Shown here piece after piece: positions 1-6,640 of a stretch of 7,876 nucleotides of DNA. The stretch covers positions 1 to 7,876 of the forward strand of contig CBDUXZ010000076.1 of assembly GCA_965371325.1 (NCBI GenBank), written 5' to 3'. The stretch comes from CBDUXZ01 sp965371325 [NCBI: uncultured bacterium] (lineage in GTDB: Bacteria; JAUYMQ01). The position numbers and the translations under genes are program-made. The notes beneath the pieces are model-generated. The model was not told where the DNA came from. It worked only from the letters and a program-made list of their open reading frames with translations, and did no database searches. The stretch's first letter is position 1, and each line of letters starts with the position of its first letter.

Positions 1-524
1 GAGAGCTTGCGATCATGGTGGGAGGGCGGCGGGAGATCTTCGAGCGGCACCTCGACGTGCTCTCCGCGATGGGGAAGAAGATCGTTCACATGGGTCCGGT
101 CGGTTCGGGTGAGCGGACAAAGCTCATCAACAACATCGTCTGTGCGGTGACCATGCAGGCGATCTGCGAGGGGCTTGTGATGGGCCGTCGCGCCGGGCTG
201 AGCCCGGAGGCCGTGCTCGAAGCTCTGTCTGCGGGCGCCGCCGGGTGCAAGGGAATTGAGCTTTACGGTCCGATGCTGGTGTCGGACGGCCACGATGAGG
301 CGCGCTTCTCGCTGAAGCTGATGCACAAGGATCTCGGCCTCGCCCTCGAGACGGCACAGCGTCTGAAGAGTCCGTTACCGGCGACGGCGGTGACCCGCGA
401 GGTGATGAACGCGGCGCGGGGCCTCGGCCTCGATGAGCACAATTTCTCGGCCATCGTAAGGGTGATGGAGCAGAGCGCCGGGGTCACCGTGGGCGAAACA
501 ACCGCCGGCGACGCGCTGACGTGA
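1..524 (+). CDS. 3-hydroxyisobutyrate dehydrogenase-family NAD(P)-dependent oxidoreductase, C-terminal part (5' end outside window)
   Basis: The reading frame is open from the first bases, reading GELAIMVGG before and through the ATG at 15, so that ATG is internal and the true start lies upstream. About 174 residues are present out of roughly 290 usual for the family, and the N-terminal Rossmann NAD(P)-binding domain is missing. What remains is the end of the conserved segment before the interdomain helix, then the helix motif GPVGSGERTKLINN. Its Lys (codon 120-122) matches the catalytic lysine of beta-hydroxyacid dehydrogenases, and the two Asn match the conserved substrate-contacting region. 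An all-helical C-terminal domain follows, with a typical HKDLGLALETAQ segment at about 321-356. The family reversibly oxidises 3-hydroxyacids such as 3-hydroxyisobutyrate, tartronate semialdehyde or related compounds in the cytoplasm. The substrate cannot be told from this half. Family assignment is firm; the specific reaction is not. Confidence 0.88.
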   Translation, partial: ELAIMVGGRREIFERHLDVLSAMGKKIVHMGPVGSGERTKLINNIVCAVTMQAICEGLVMGRRAGLSPEAVLEALSAGAAGCKGIELYGPMLVSDGHDEARFSLKLMHKDLGLALETAQRLKSPLPATAVTREVMNAARGLGLDEHNFSAIVRVMEQSAGVTVGETTAGDALT

Positions 525-570
525 CCTGGATGCTTCTCCTAAAGCGCTTAAAATACAACAAGTTACGTCT

Positions 571-598
571 GTAAAAAGGGGGGCAGTCCCCCTTATTC
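571..598. repeat. G/C-run hairpin, possible third copy of the dispersed palindromic unit
   Basis: This short palindrome lies in the 118-bp spacer between the dehydrogenase and the Rieske fusion gene. It has a GTAAAAAGG-type left side, a run of six Gs, a short CAGT-containing loop, five Cs and CTTATT on the right. It resembles the units at 6631-6663 and 6695-6726 in layout (TGxAAAAA, G-run, 3-5 nt loop, C-run, TTA) but differs in loop and stem bases. On the minus strand the hairpin is followed by five Ts, so it could terminate minus-strand transcription. On the plus strand the tail (TTATT) is poor. It may be a diverged member of the same repeat family or only a similar-looking hairpin. The spacer also contains two TAAAAT boxes (549-554, 609-614), but neither has a good -35 partner, so no promoter is called. 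Confidence 0.5.
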
Positions 599-642
599 CG
601 AGATTCGGTAAAATCATCAGGCACACCGGCCGGGAGTAATCT

Positions 643-1305
643 ATGGGTGACAAGCCTTTCCATCGTCGCGGCATGCGCTTTCTGCTCGAAGTGCGAAACT
701 GGGAGGCGTCGCAAATCGTCGCGCTCGAGTCCTACGCCTGCCCGCACCTCGACAAGAAGAGCCGGGCGCTTATCGACCTCGTCCTGAACACGGTCCGCCC
801 GAGCGAGCAGAATCTCCGGCGCGCGCTGGACAAGGCCACCGCGGGCGGGGCCAAGCGCGACGAGATCATCGACGCCATCCTCGCGGCGCACCCGATCGCC
901 GGCACGGAGAGTGTCACGCAGGCGACAGAATGGATGCTCGACTGGGAAGCCGAACGCAACGCCCAGAAGCCTCCGAAGCGGCCCGGGGAGCGTGAGGACG
1001 GGTTCTACCGTGCGGGAAAGGTTTCCGAACTTGTCGAAGGCAGGCCGAAAACGGTACGCTTGGGTGACCGGAGCGTCGTGATCCTGAAGATCGCGGATGG
1101 CGGCGTGAGCGCGCTCTCGAACATCTGCCCCCATTCGGGCGGGCCGCTTGGTCAGGGACGGCTCGAAGGGAATATCCTCACCTGTCCATGGCACGATTGG
1201 CGGTTCGAGATCACGAGCGGAGAGTGCATCAACCGCCCCGGAAAGCATGCTCAGATCTTCCCATCGAAGATTGAAGGCGATGAGGTCTGGGTGAAGATCA
1301 AGTAG
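643..1305 (+). CDS. Fusion of an AhpD/carboxymuconolactone-decarboxylase-like domain and a Rieske [2Fe-2S] domain
   Basis: This 220-residue protein starts at ATG 643, preceded 6 nt upstream by GGGAG (632-636). Residues about 36-100 are helical and match the carboxymuconolactone decarboxylase/AhpD pattern: LDKKSRALIDLVLNT, then LRRALDKATAGGAKRDEI, then AHPIAG. The redox CxxC and the following His of AhpD are absent; by eye their positions hold Thr50, Pro53 and Asn57. After a Pro/Arg/Glu-rich linker (about 103-120), residues 121-220 form a Rieske domain with C162-P-H164 and C181-P-W-H184 separated by 16 residues, the full set of [2Fe-2S] ligands. Gly167 stands where cytochrome bc1 Rieske proteins have the disulfide Cys, so it resembles soluble NirD or dioxygenase-type ferredoxins. 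No signal peptide or membrane segment is seen, so it should be cytoplasmic. The likely role is electron transfer or sensing, partner unknown. It leads a close run with the HAD and PgeF genes, 11 bp before the next start. Confidence 0.85.
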   Translation: MGDKPFHRRGMRFLLEVRNWEASQIVALESYACPHLDKKSRALIDLVLNTVRPSEQNLRRALDKATAGGAKRDEIIDAILAAHPIAGTESVTQATEWMLDWEAERNAQKPPKRPGEREDGFYRAGKVSELVEGRPKTVRLGDRSVVILKIADGGVSALSNICPHSGGPLGQGRLEGNILTCPWHDWRFEITSGECINRPGKHAQIFPSKIEGDEVWVKIK

Positions 1306-1316
1306 GGGGAGCAGCG

Positions 1317-2081
1317 GTGACGATCGATTTGCGTCAGATCCAAACAGTTTTCTTCGATGCCGCGGGAACGCTTTTCCACGTGCGCGGCAGCCTCGGGAAA
1401 ATCTACTCGGATATGATGGCCCGTCACGGGGCACGCATGGCGAGCGAAACCGTGGAAATCCGCTTCAAGCAGGCCTTCGCGACGGCGCCCCCGCTCACAT
1501 TTCCCGGAGCGGCTTCCGAAGACATACCGCGGCTCGAGCGCGCCTGGTGGCGCACACTCGTCGCGCAAGTCATGCATCCGGCGGAGCCCTTCGAGAAGTT
1601 TGAGGAGTGTTTCAACGATCTCTTCGAGCTGTTTCAGACCGAGCGCGGTTGGGAGCTCGACCCGGGAGCGAAGCCCCTGCTCGATTACCTGGCCTCCGGT
1701 GGCCGCACGATGGGAATCGTCTCGAACTTCGATTCACGCCTGCGAAGCATTTTGCACAATCTGGGGATCGCCCACTATTTCAAGAGCGTGACCGTTGCGA
1801 CGGAAGCGGGTATCGCCAAACCCAACCCGGAGATTTTCCGACTGGCGATGCGCCGGCACGGGCTCGCTACGGGTGAGGCGATCTATGTGGGGGACAGCAT
1901 GAAAAGGGATGTCGAAGCATCACGGGCAGCGGGGCTGATCCCCGTTCTGATTCTTCGCGAGCGGGAAGTTGCGGGCTGGAAGATCGGGCCGCTGCGCAAG
2001 AGGGTGGAACCGCCCACCGACCCGAATCTTGTCCACTTTCGATCTCTTTCCGACTTGCTGACCTGGCTAGAGAGCGCATGA
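1317..2081 (+). CDS. HAD-superfamily hydrolase, REG-2/HDHD3-like (subfamily IA)
   Basis: The 254-residue protein starts at GTG 1317, 5 nt after the strong Shine-Dalgarno AGGGGGAG (1304-1311), which overlaps the stop of the preceding gene. HAD motif I is VFFDAAGTLF with nucleophile Asp14. Motif II is GIVSNFD with Ser136. Motif III is Lys168 in IAKPNPEIF, and motif IV is YVGDSMKRD with Asp193 and Asp198. The cap is the helical C1 type between motifs I and II (about 20-120), rich in Phe and Trp. Length and the VSNFDSRL and GDS features resemble the REG-2/HDHD3 group (about 250 residues). The residue two after the nucleophile is Ala16 rather than the general-acid Asp of typical phosphatases; as I recall the REG-2/HDHD3 group also lacks that Asp, so this may be a family trait. 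Substrate unknown; a small phosphorylated metabolite is possible. It is probably co-transcribed with its neighbours. Confidence 0.87.
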   Translation: MTIDLRQIQTVFFDAAGTLFHVRGSLGKIYSDMMARHGARMASETVEIRFKQAFATAPPLTFPGAASEDIPRLERAWWRTLVAQVMHPAEPFEKFEECFNDLFELFQTERGWELDPGAKPLLDYLASGGRTMGIVSNFDSRLRSILHNLGIAHYFKSVTVATEAGIAKPNPEIFRLAMRRHGLATGEAIYVGDSMKRDVEASRAAGLIPVLILREREVAGWKIGPLRKRVEPPTDPNLVHFRSLSDLLTWLESA

Positions 2082-2091
2082 GCTCTCCTTC

Positions 2092-2097
2092 AGGAGG
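2092..2097 (+). promoter_or_regulatory. Ribosome binding site AGGAGG that decides the pgeF start
   Basis: A perfect AGGAGG lies 8 nt before GTG 2106 but only 2 nt before the in-frame TTG at 2100. The longer TTG start is therefore unlikely and GTG 2106 is chosen. CTCCT at 2085-2089 could pair with AGGAG at 2095-2099 across a 5-nt loop, partly hiding the site; this is a weak hairpin and its relevance is unknown. Confidence 0.75.
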
Positions 2098-2105
2098 AGT
2101 TGACC

Positions 2106-2840
2106 GTGACGGACTTCACGCGGCTCAGGTTGCCGGCCTGGGAAGGCATCCCGGGTCTCGTGCATGCCTTTCTGGGCCGGCTCGATCATCTTGATTCGGA
2201 TCCGCCCGACTGCGCGCGCGACCCCATCTGTCACGTGAAGAAGGCCTTCGCTCTGGGAGGCAGGACCATCACAATCCTGAAGCAGGTACACGGCGACAGG
2301 ATTGTCGATGTGGGAGATCCGGCGCCCAAGTTCAAGGGCGAAGGCGACGCGCTTGCCACCGACAGCCCCGGCGTCTTCATCGGAATCAACACCGCCGACT
2401 GCGTTCCCATCCTTTTCGTCGATCCGAAACAGCGCGTCTGCGCGGCCGTTCACGCCGGCTGGCGCGGCACGCGCGCGGGAATCGCGGAGAAGACGGTTTC
2501 GCATCTTCGGCTGCGCTACGGCTGCGACCCTTCCAATCTCCGCGCCGCCCTCGGCCCGGCCATCGGCCGTTGCTGTTTCGAGGTTGGTCCCGAGGTGCTC
2601 GAGGCCTTCGAACAGAAGATGGGCAAGAGGATCGAGAATTACGTGGATCGGCGCGGAGAGAAGGGACTGATGGATCTGCGCGGGCTCAACCGGCACGCCC
2701 TCGCGGAGGCCGGTCTTGATGCCGATCAGATCGAGACCGTCGGTCCCTGCACGTACTGCGAACCCGAAAACTTCCACTCCTACCGGCAGGAGGGCGGAGC
2801 AGAGGGGCGCCAGCTGAGCTTTGCGGGTTTCCTTCCATGA
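2106..2840 (+). CDS. pgeF: PgeF/YfiH/LACC1-family purine nucleoside phosphorylase ('polyphenol oxidase', DUF152)
   Basis: The 244-residue protein uses GTG 2106, as fixed by AGGAGG at 2092-2097. It carries the full signature of the family: KQVHGDRIV with His62, NTADCVPI with Cys99, and VHAGWRGT with His116, the His/Cys/His metal site. These are followed by LGPAIGRCCFEVGPEV, the MDLRGLNRHAL segment, and a C-terminal GPCTYCEPENFHSYRQ then GRQLSF. Family members were first called laccase-like polyphenol oxidases. They are now known to phosphorolyse adenosine, inosine and related nucleosides, and are also linked to correct muropeptide composition (PgeF). Length matches the usual 240-260 residues. 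It is the last gene of the plus-strand run, 24 bp after the HAD stop, and its own stop lies 7 bp from the stop of the convergent MBL gene. Both a HAD phosphatase-like protein and a nucleoside phosphorylase could act in nucleotide salvage, but that link is inference. Confidence 0.93.
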   Translation: MTDFTRLRLPAWEGIPGLVHAFLGRLDHLDSDPPDCARDPICHVKKAFALGGRTITILKQVHGDRIVDVGDPAPKFKGEGDALATDSPGVFIGINTADCVPILFVDPKQRVCAAVHAGWRGTRAGIAEKTVSHLRLRYGCDPSNLRAALGPAIGRCCFEVGPEVLEAFEQKMGKRIENYVDRRGEKGLMDLRGLNRHALAEAGLDADQIETVGPCTYCEPENFHSYRQEGGAEGRQLSFAGFLP

Positions 2841-2847
2841 GACGGTT

Positions 2848-3759
2848 CTAACGGGCTTTCCAGAGACCGTTCGCGGCGGAAATCGCCTCTTTTCCTTCCA
2901 GTCTTTTCAGATGTTTTTCGATCATGATTCGCTCGATCATCCGGTACATCTCCGCGGGCTCGGGGTAGCGCCGGTAGACGAGGTGCGCGTCCACGATCTC
3001 GTCGAGGGTGTGCGGCCGGTCGGCGACCAACTTCAAAATGGCGTCGTCGCGCTCGTGAATTTTCGATTCGTAACGGTCGAGCGCCTCCATCATGTCACTC
3101 CCCTCGAACACCCCCTTTCCGTGGGATGTAATGAGGGTTCTCGGCTTCATATCGCGCACTTTCCGGATCGAAGCGACGAACTGATCAATCGATGAGAAAT
3201 AATCGCCGTAGAATGGCCCGAAGCTTGTGAGGTCGATGTCGGCGATAAAAAAGGAATCTTCATCCTCGAACCAGATGCCCGCGTGGCCCGGCGTGTGGCC
3301 CGGAAGATACACGAGGCGCATGCGCACCCCGTCGATCTCCAGCACCTCGCCGTCCTGCACCTCCCGGTGCACGGGGCTCTCCCGGTAGCCCCAGACCTCC
3401 GTCATCAGCCGCCGCCAGCTCTCTTCCATCGGCGTGCCCGCGACGCCGTTCGCCTCAGCAAACGCGGTTAGGGATCGGATGTAAGGCGCATCCTCGGCGG
3501 GCGCGGCCACCTGCGCGTTCGCGAAGTGGTGATTTCCGCCCTCGTGATCTTCATGGCAGTGTGAGTTGATCACCCAGGCGATTTTCGCCCCGTCAAGCTC
3601 GTAACGGGACGGATCGAAAGTCATTCCGGGATCGATGACGACGGGCTCGCGCCCGTGTACGTAAAGCGTGTGGGAATAGGGGTAGCGCCCGCCGTCGGGG
3701 CCCGGGAGGACCTCGACGCGGCCGAAGCGGACGCGCTCCGAGAGGCCGCGCGTCTTCAC
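2848..3759 (-). CDS. Metallo-beta-lactamase-fold hydrolase with C-terminal helical (winged-helix-like) region
   Basis: The 303-residue protein starts at GTG 3759-3757, whose bases overlap the acs stop as GTGA, so translation is probably coupled to acs. The MBL metal-binding set is visible: [11 protein letters not shown] with His67, His69, Asp71 and His72, then [10 protein letters not shown] (His155, His159), then Asp174 in FIADIDLT where a GD is more usual, and SHGKG with His213. Both zinc sites therefore look complete. Residues about 230-295 are charged and helical ([20 protein letters not shown] and an [15 protein letters not shown] tail), like the winged-helix tail of LACTB2-type members. 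The fold covers thioesterases, glyoxalase II, lactonases and nucleases; no nuclease-type beta-CASP domain is present. Coupling to acetyl-CoA synthetase favours a thioester or ester substrate, but this is inference. No signal peptide is seen. Confidence 0.88.
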   Translation of the reverse strand: MKTRGLSERVRFGRVEVLPGPDGGRYPYSHTLYVHGREPVVIDPGMTFDPSRYELDGAKIAWVINSHCHEDHEGGNHHFANAQVAAPAEDAPYIRSLTAFAEANGVAGTPMEESWRRLMTEVWGYRESPVHREVQDGEVLEIDGVRMRLVYLPGHTPGHAGIWFEDEDSFFIADIDLTSFGPFYGDYFSSIDQFVASIRKVRDMKPRTLITSHGKGVFEGSDMMEALDRYESKIHERDDAILKLVADRPHTLDEIVDAHLVYRRYPEPAEMYRMIERIMIEKHLKRLEGKEAISAANGLWKAR

Positions 3760-5726
3760 GATTCTTCATCTTCGCGGAGCCGGGTGAGCACCGAGTAGTC
3801 CTCGAGCGTCGTGGTGTCGCCCACGGTGCTGCTTCCCGATGCGATCTCGCGCAGAAGACGCCGCATGATCTTTCCGGAACGGGTTTTTGGAAGGGAGTCG
3901 GTGAAGCGAATTTCGTCGGGCTTGGCGATGGGACCAATTTCCTTCGCAACGTGGTTGCGGAGCACTTCCTTCAACCGGGGGGACGGCTTGCTCCCGCCTT
4001 CGAGTGTCACAAAAGCCGAAATGGCCGTTCCCTTCATGTCGTCCGGCTTTCCAACCACGGCGGCCTCGGTCACGCTCGGGTGGCTGACCAGTGCGCTTTC
4101 GACCTCCATCGTGGAGAGCCTGTGGCCGGCGACGTTCATAACGTCGTCGATGCGCCCCATGACCCAGAAGTAACCATCCTTGTCGCGACGCGCCCCGTCG
4201 CCGGCGAAATAGAAGCCTGGGATATCGCTCCAGTACTGCTTCTTGTAACGGGCGTCGTCGCCGTAAATTGTGCGAAGCATTCCCGGCCAGGGACGCCTTA
4301 GCACGAGATATCCGCCCGCGTTCGGGGGAACGGATTTTCCGTCCTTCGAAACAACGTCGACATCGATACCGGGGAAGGGGAGGGTGCAGGAGCCGGGCTT
4401 CGTCGGCACGGCGCCGGGCAGCGGTGTGATCAGAATGCCGCCGGTTTCCGTCTGCCACCAGGTATCCACGATGGGGCATCGCTTCCCGCCGATGACGCGG
4501 TGGTACCACATCCACGCCTCGGGGTTGATCGGCTCACCCACCGTCCCGAGGAGCCGGAGACTCGACAGATCGTGTTTGTTGGGCCATTCGTCGCCCCACT
4601 TCACGAAGGCGCGGATCGCCGTCGGGGCCGTGTAGAAAATAGTCACGCGGTGGTGCTCAAGGATCTCCCAGAGGCGATCATTCTCGGGGAAGTTCGGCGC
4701 CCCCTCGTACATGACGCTCGTCGCGCCGTTGGCGAGAAGTCCATAGATGACGTAGCTGTGCCCGGTCACCCAGCCAATGTCGGCGGTGCACCAGAAGGTG
4801 TCTTCGTCCTTGAGATCGAATATGAGGCGCGCGGTGTGCGTGACGTGTGTGAGGTAGCCGCCGGTCGTGTGAAGCACGCCCTTGGGCTTCCCCGTGCTGC
4901 CGCTCGTGTAGAGGATGAAGAGCGGGTGCTCGCTGTCGAGCTTCGCGGGTTCGCACTTCGCGGAGGCGTTTTCCATGAGATCATGCCACCAGAAGTCTCG
5001 TCCCCTCCGCATGGCCGTTTTCTCGCCGATTCTTTTCACGACGATAGCGCGCTGAATGGTGGGTGTTCCCTGGAGCGCCTCGTCCGCCATTGTCTTGAGC
5101 GGTACCACGCAGCCGCGCCTCCATCCGCCGTCGGCCGTGATCAGGACCTTTGCCTCGGCATCGTTGATGCGATCGCGGAGCGCGTCGGCGGAGAAGCCGC
5201 CGAACACCACGTTGTGGACGGCGCCGATGCGCGCGCAGGCGAGCATGGCGATGGCAAGCTCCGGAATCATCGGCATGTAGATGGCCACCCGGTCGCCCTT
5301 CCTGACTCCGCTCGTCTTGAGTACGTTTGCGAACTTGCAGACCTCGCGGTGAAGATCGGCATAGGTGAGCGTGCGCCGGTCACCGGGCTCGCCTTCCCAG
5401 ATGATTGCCGCCTTGTTGCGGCGCCACGTCGTGAGGTGCCGGTCAATACAGTTGTGCGAAACGTTGATGCGACCCCCCACAAACCACTTCGCGAAGGGGG
5501 GCTTCCATTGCAGCACCTTCTTCCAGGGCCTGAACCAGTCGAGCTCCTTCGCCGCCTTCGCCCAATAGGCCTGTGGATTGCGCTGCGCCGCCTTCGCGAT
5601 TCGCTTGTGCTCGGCGAGGCTCTTCACATGGGAGCGCTTCGAGAAATCCGGGGGCGGCTTGAATAGACGCGTTTCCTTCAGAGAAGACTCGATCTCGGAC
5701 TTGGTCGAAGCGGGTTTCCTGGCCAT
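3756..5726 (-). CDS. acs: Acetyl-CoA synthetase, AMP-forming
   Basis: At 656 residues this matches the usual Acs length (about 650). It activates acetate with ATP to acetyl-adenylate and then acetyl-CoA in the cytoplasm. The N-terminal ACAS region holds [18 protein letters not shown] (about 81-98). The P-loop is [11 protein letters not shown] (273-283). WWQTETGG (423-430) includes Trp424, equivalent to the Trp that limits the acyl pocket to acetate in characterised Acs proteins. The hinge and C-terminal domain include [13 protein letters not shown] (524-536). Lys619 in [11 protein letters not shown] is the adenylation-step lysine that is acetylated by Pat-type enzymes in Salmonella. ATG 5726 is preceded by GGAGA (5735-5731) with a 4-nt gap. 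It lies 42 bp after the alpha/beta-hydrolase stop and overlaps the MBL start by 4 bp, so it is the middle gene of a three-gene operon. No acetyltransferase or deacetylase gene for Lys619 control is in view. Nothing truncated or odd. Confidence 0.97.
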   Translation of the reverse strand: MARKPASTKSEIESSLKETRLFKPPPDFSKRSHVKSLAEHKRIAKAAQRNPQAYWAKAAKELDWFRPWKKVLQWKPPFAKWFVGGRINVSHNCIDRHLTTWRRNKAAIIWEGEPGDRRTLTYADLHREVCKFANVLKTSGVRKGDRVAIYMPMIPELAIAMLACARIGAVHNVVFGGFSADALRDRINDAEAKVLITADGGWRRGCVVPLKTMADEALQGTPTIQRAIVVKRIGEKTAMRRGRDFWWHDLMENASAKCEPAKLDSEHPLFILYTSGSTGKPKGVLHTTGGYLTHVTHTARLIFDLKDEDTFWCTADIGWVTGHSYVIYGLLANGATSVMYEGAPNFPENDRLWEILEHHRVTIFYTAPTAIRAFVKWGDEWPNKHDLSSLRLLGTVGEPINPEAWMWYHRVIGGKRCPIVDTWWQTETGGILITPLPGAVPTKPGSCTLPFPGIDVDVVSKDGKSVPPNAGGYLVLRRPWPGMLRTIYGDDARYKKQYWSDIPGFYFAGDGARRDKDGYFWVMGRIDDVMNVAGHRLSTMEVESALVSHPSVTEAAVVGKPDDMKGTAISAFVTLEGGSKPSPRLKEVLRNHVAKEIGPIAKPDEIRFTDSLPKTRSGKIMRRLLREIASGSSTVGDTTTLEDYSVLTRLREDEES

Positions 5727-5768
5727 GGTTTCTCCGAAACTGGATTTTTGAGGTCTGCCCCCGAAAGT

Positions 5769-6569
5769 TCAGGCGTGGGATCGGATGAAGTGGGTGATGT
5801 GATGGGCGGCGGTGTCTGGCGCCTCGATCCAGAACATGTGGCCGATGCCAGGAAGCAGCGTGAGCTGGGCCTGCGCGATCTTGCCCGCCAGCTCGACGGA
5901 GTTCTCTGGCGGGATGAGTTCGTCCTTGTCGCCGGCGATGATGAACGTGGGAACCTTTATCGCCCCGAGCCGCTCCACCGTGTCATGATCACTCACCGCC
6001 GACATCTGCCCCGCGAAGCCGTCCTTCTTCATGCGGTTCTCGAGGCCATACTGAATAAGATGCTCCACGACCTCGGGGCGCTTCTTCATGAACGCCGGTG
6101 TCAGGTTCACGCTCAGGATGTCCTGCATCGCCCGTTCGGCCCCTTTTCCGGCCAGAATGAATGCGCGTTCGATCACCTCCGGCGGCGGCATGATCTGCCC
6201 CGTCCCGCCGAAATGCGTGCACCCGAGCACGAGTGAGCGAACCCGATCCGGGTGGGAGAGGGCCAGCTCCTGCGCAATCATTCCGCCCATGCTCACCCCA
6301 AAGATGTGCGCGCGCTCGATCGAAAGGGCGTCGAGTAGTCCCGCGGCGTCGTCGGCCAACTGCTTCATGGTGTAAGGGGGGGGCGGCGCCGTCGTCTTTC
6401 CGACACCGCGGTTATCGAAGGCGATGGTCATGAAATCGAGTTTGAGCTTCTTGTCGAAGCCCAGCCAGTGATACTTCGACCCCGTGATCCCCATGATCAT
6501 GAGGAGGGGATCACCCGCTCCCTCCATCTCGCAGGCGATGTCGATGTCGTTTACCTGGATGCTCGGCAC
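5769..6569 (-). CDS. Alpha/beta-fold hydrolase, 3-oxoadipate enol-lactonase-like
   Basis: I choose GTG 6569-6567, giving 266 residues (MPSIQVNDIDIACEM...), because GGGAG (6582-6578) sits 8 nt upstream and the family normally begins at this strand. A longer in-frame reading to ATG 6680 would add 37 residues encoded by the inverted repeat and promoter region and is rejected. Visible features: the oxyanion region LLMIMGITGSKYHW (about 22-35); DNRGVGKT; a tetraproline at 62-65; the nucleophile elbow GVSMGG with Ser93; the acid Asp216 in AGDKDELIPP; and the base His244 in GIGHMFWIEAP. A cap of helices lies between the elbow and the acid. The set is a complete Ser-Asp-His triad. Such enzymes hydrolyse esters, lactones or C-C bonds of small molecules. 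Substrate unknown. It leads the operon with acs and the MBL hydrolase, so it might release a carboxylic acid that Acs then activates; this is inference. Confidence 0.9.
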   Translation of the reverse strand: MPSIQVNDIDIACEMEGAGDPLLMIMGITGSKYHWLGFDKKLKLDFMTIAFDNRGVGKTTAPPPPYTMKQLADDAAGLLDALSIERAHIFGVSMGGMIAQELALSHPDRVRSLVLGCTHFGGTGQIMPPPEVIERAFILAGKGAERAMQDILSVNLTPAFMKKRPEVVEHLIQYGLENRMKKDGFAGQMSAVSDHDTVERLGAIKVPTFIIAGDKDELIPPENSVELAGKIAQAQLTLLPGIGHMFWIEAPDTAAHHITHFIRSHA

Positions 6570-6577
6570 GGTGTTGT

Positions 6578-6582
6578 CTCCC
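6578..6582 (-). promoter_or_regulatory. Ribosome binding site GGGAG for the alpha/beta-hydrolase
   Basis: GGGAG on the minus strand stands 8 nt before GTG 6569-6567. It sets the start of the hydrolase at 266 residues rather than the 303-residue reading that runs into the upstream inverted repeat. Confidence 0.7.
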
Positions 6583-6611
6583 GCAACGAAGGGGTCGGGT
6601 GACGAGGGCAA

Positions 6612-6640
6612 TTTATACCATGAAAGCTTGTCCGTGTGAA
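6612..6640 (-). promoter_or_regulatory. Putative sigma-70-type promoter for the hydrolase-acs-MBL operon
   Basis: On the minus strand TTCACA (6640-6635) stands exactly 17 bp from TATAAA (6617-6612); each hexamer matches the consensus at 5 of 6 positions. The start of transcription would fall near 6605, giving a leader of about 36 nt with the GGGAG site. The -35 box lies inside the left arm of the inverted repeat and shares its first two Ts with the T-run of the preceding hairpin. It is in an AT-rich patch between an operon and the previous gene, as expected. Predicted by eye only. Confidence 0.6.

Noticed and set aside
15-524. A complete short 169-residue dehydrogenase gene starting at ATG 15
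   Set aside because: The frame is open upstream with the conserved ELAI segment before the ATG, so this is the interior of a longer gene cut by the window edge.
549-614. TAAAAT boxes before the Rieske fusion gene as a promoter
   Set aside because: No acceptable -35 hexamer lies 16-18 bp upstream of either box, and the second overlaps the region just after the hairpin where the upstream bases are a C-run.
484-1434. 316-codon minus-strand open frame over the Rieske fusion gene and hairpin spacer
   Set aside because: It runs through a non-coding spacer and is antisense to a gene with clear Rieske ligands. It has no recognisable motif and is a shadow of third-position GC bias.
2100-2105. TTG start for pgeF two codons earlier
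   Set aside because: It would be only 2 nt from the AGGAGG site; GTG 2106 has the proper 8-nt spacing.
2067-2777. 236-codon minus-strand open frame antisense to pgeF
   Set aside because: The plus strand has the complete PgeF signature; the antisense peptide shows no family features.
4500-5666. 388-codon plus-strand open frame antisense to acs
   Set aside because: The opposite strand encodes a full-length acetyl-CoA synthetase with every motif. The antisense peptide is Arg/Gly/Val-rich with no domain, as expected from a high-GC shadow frame.
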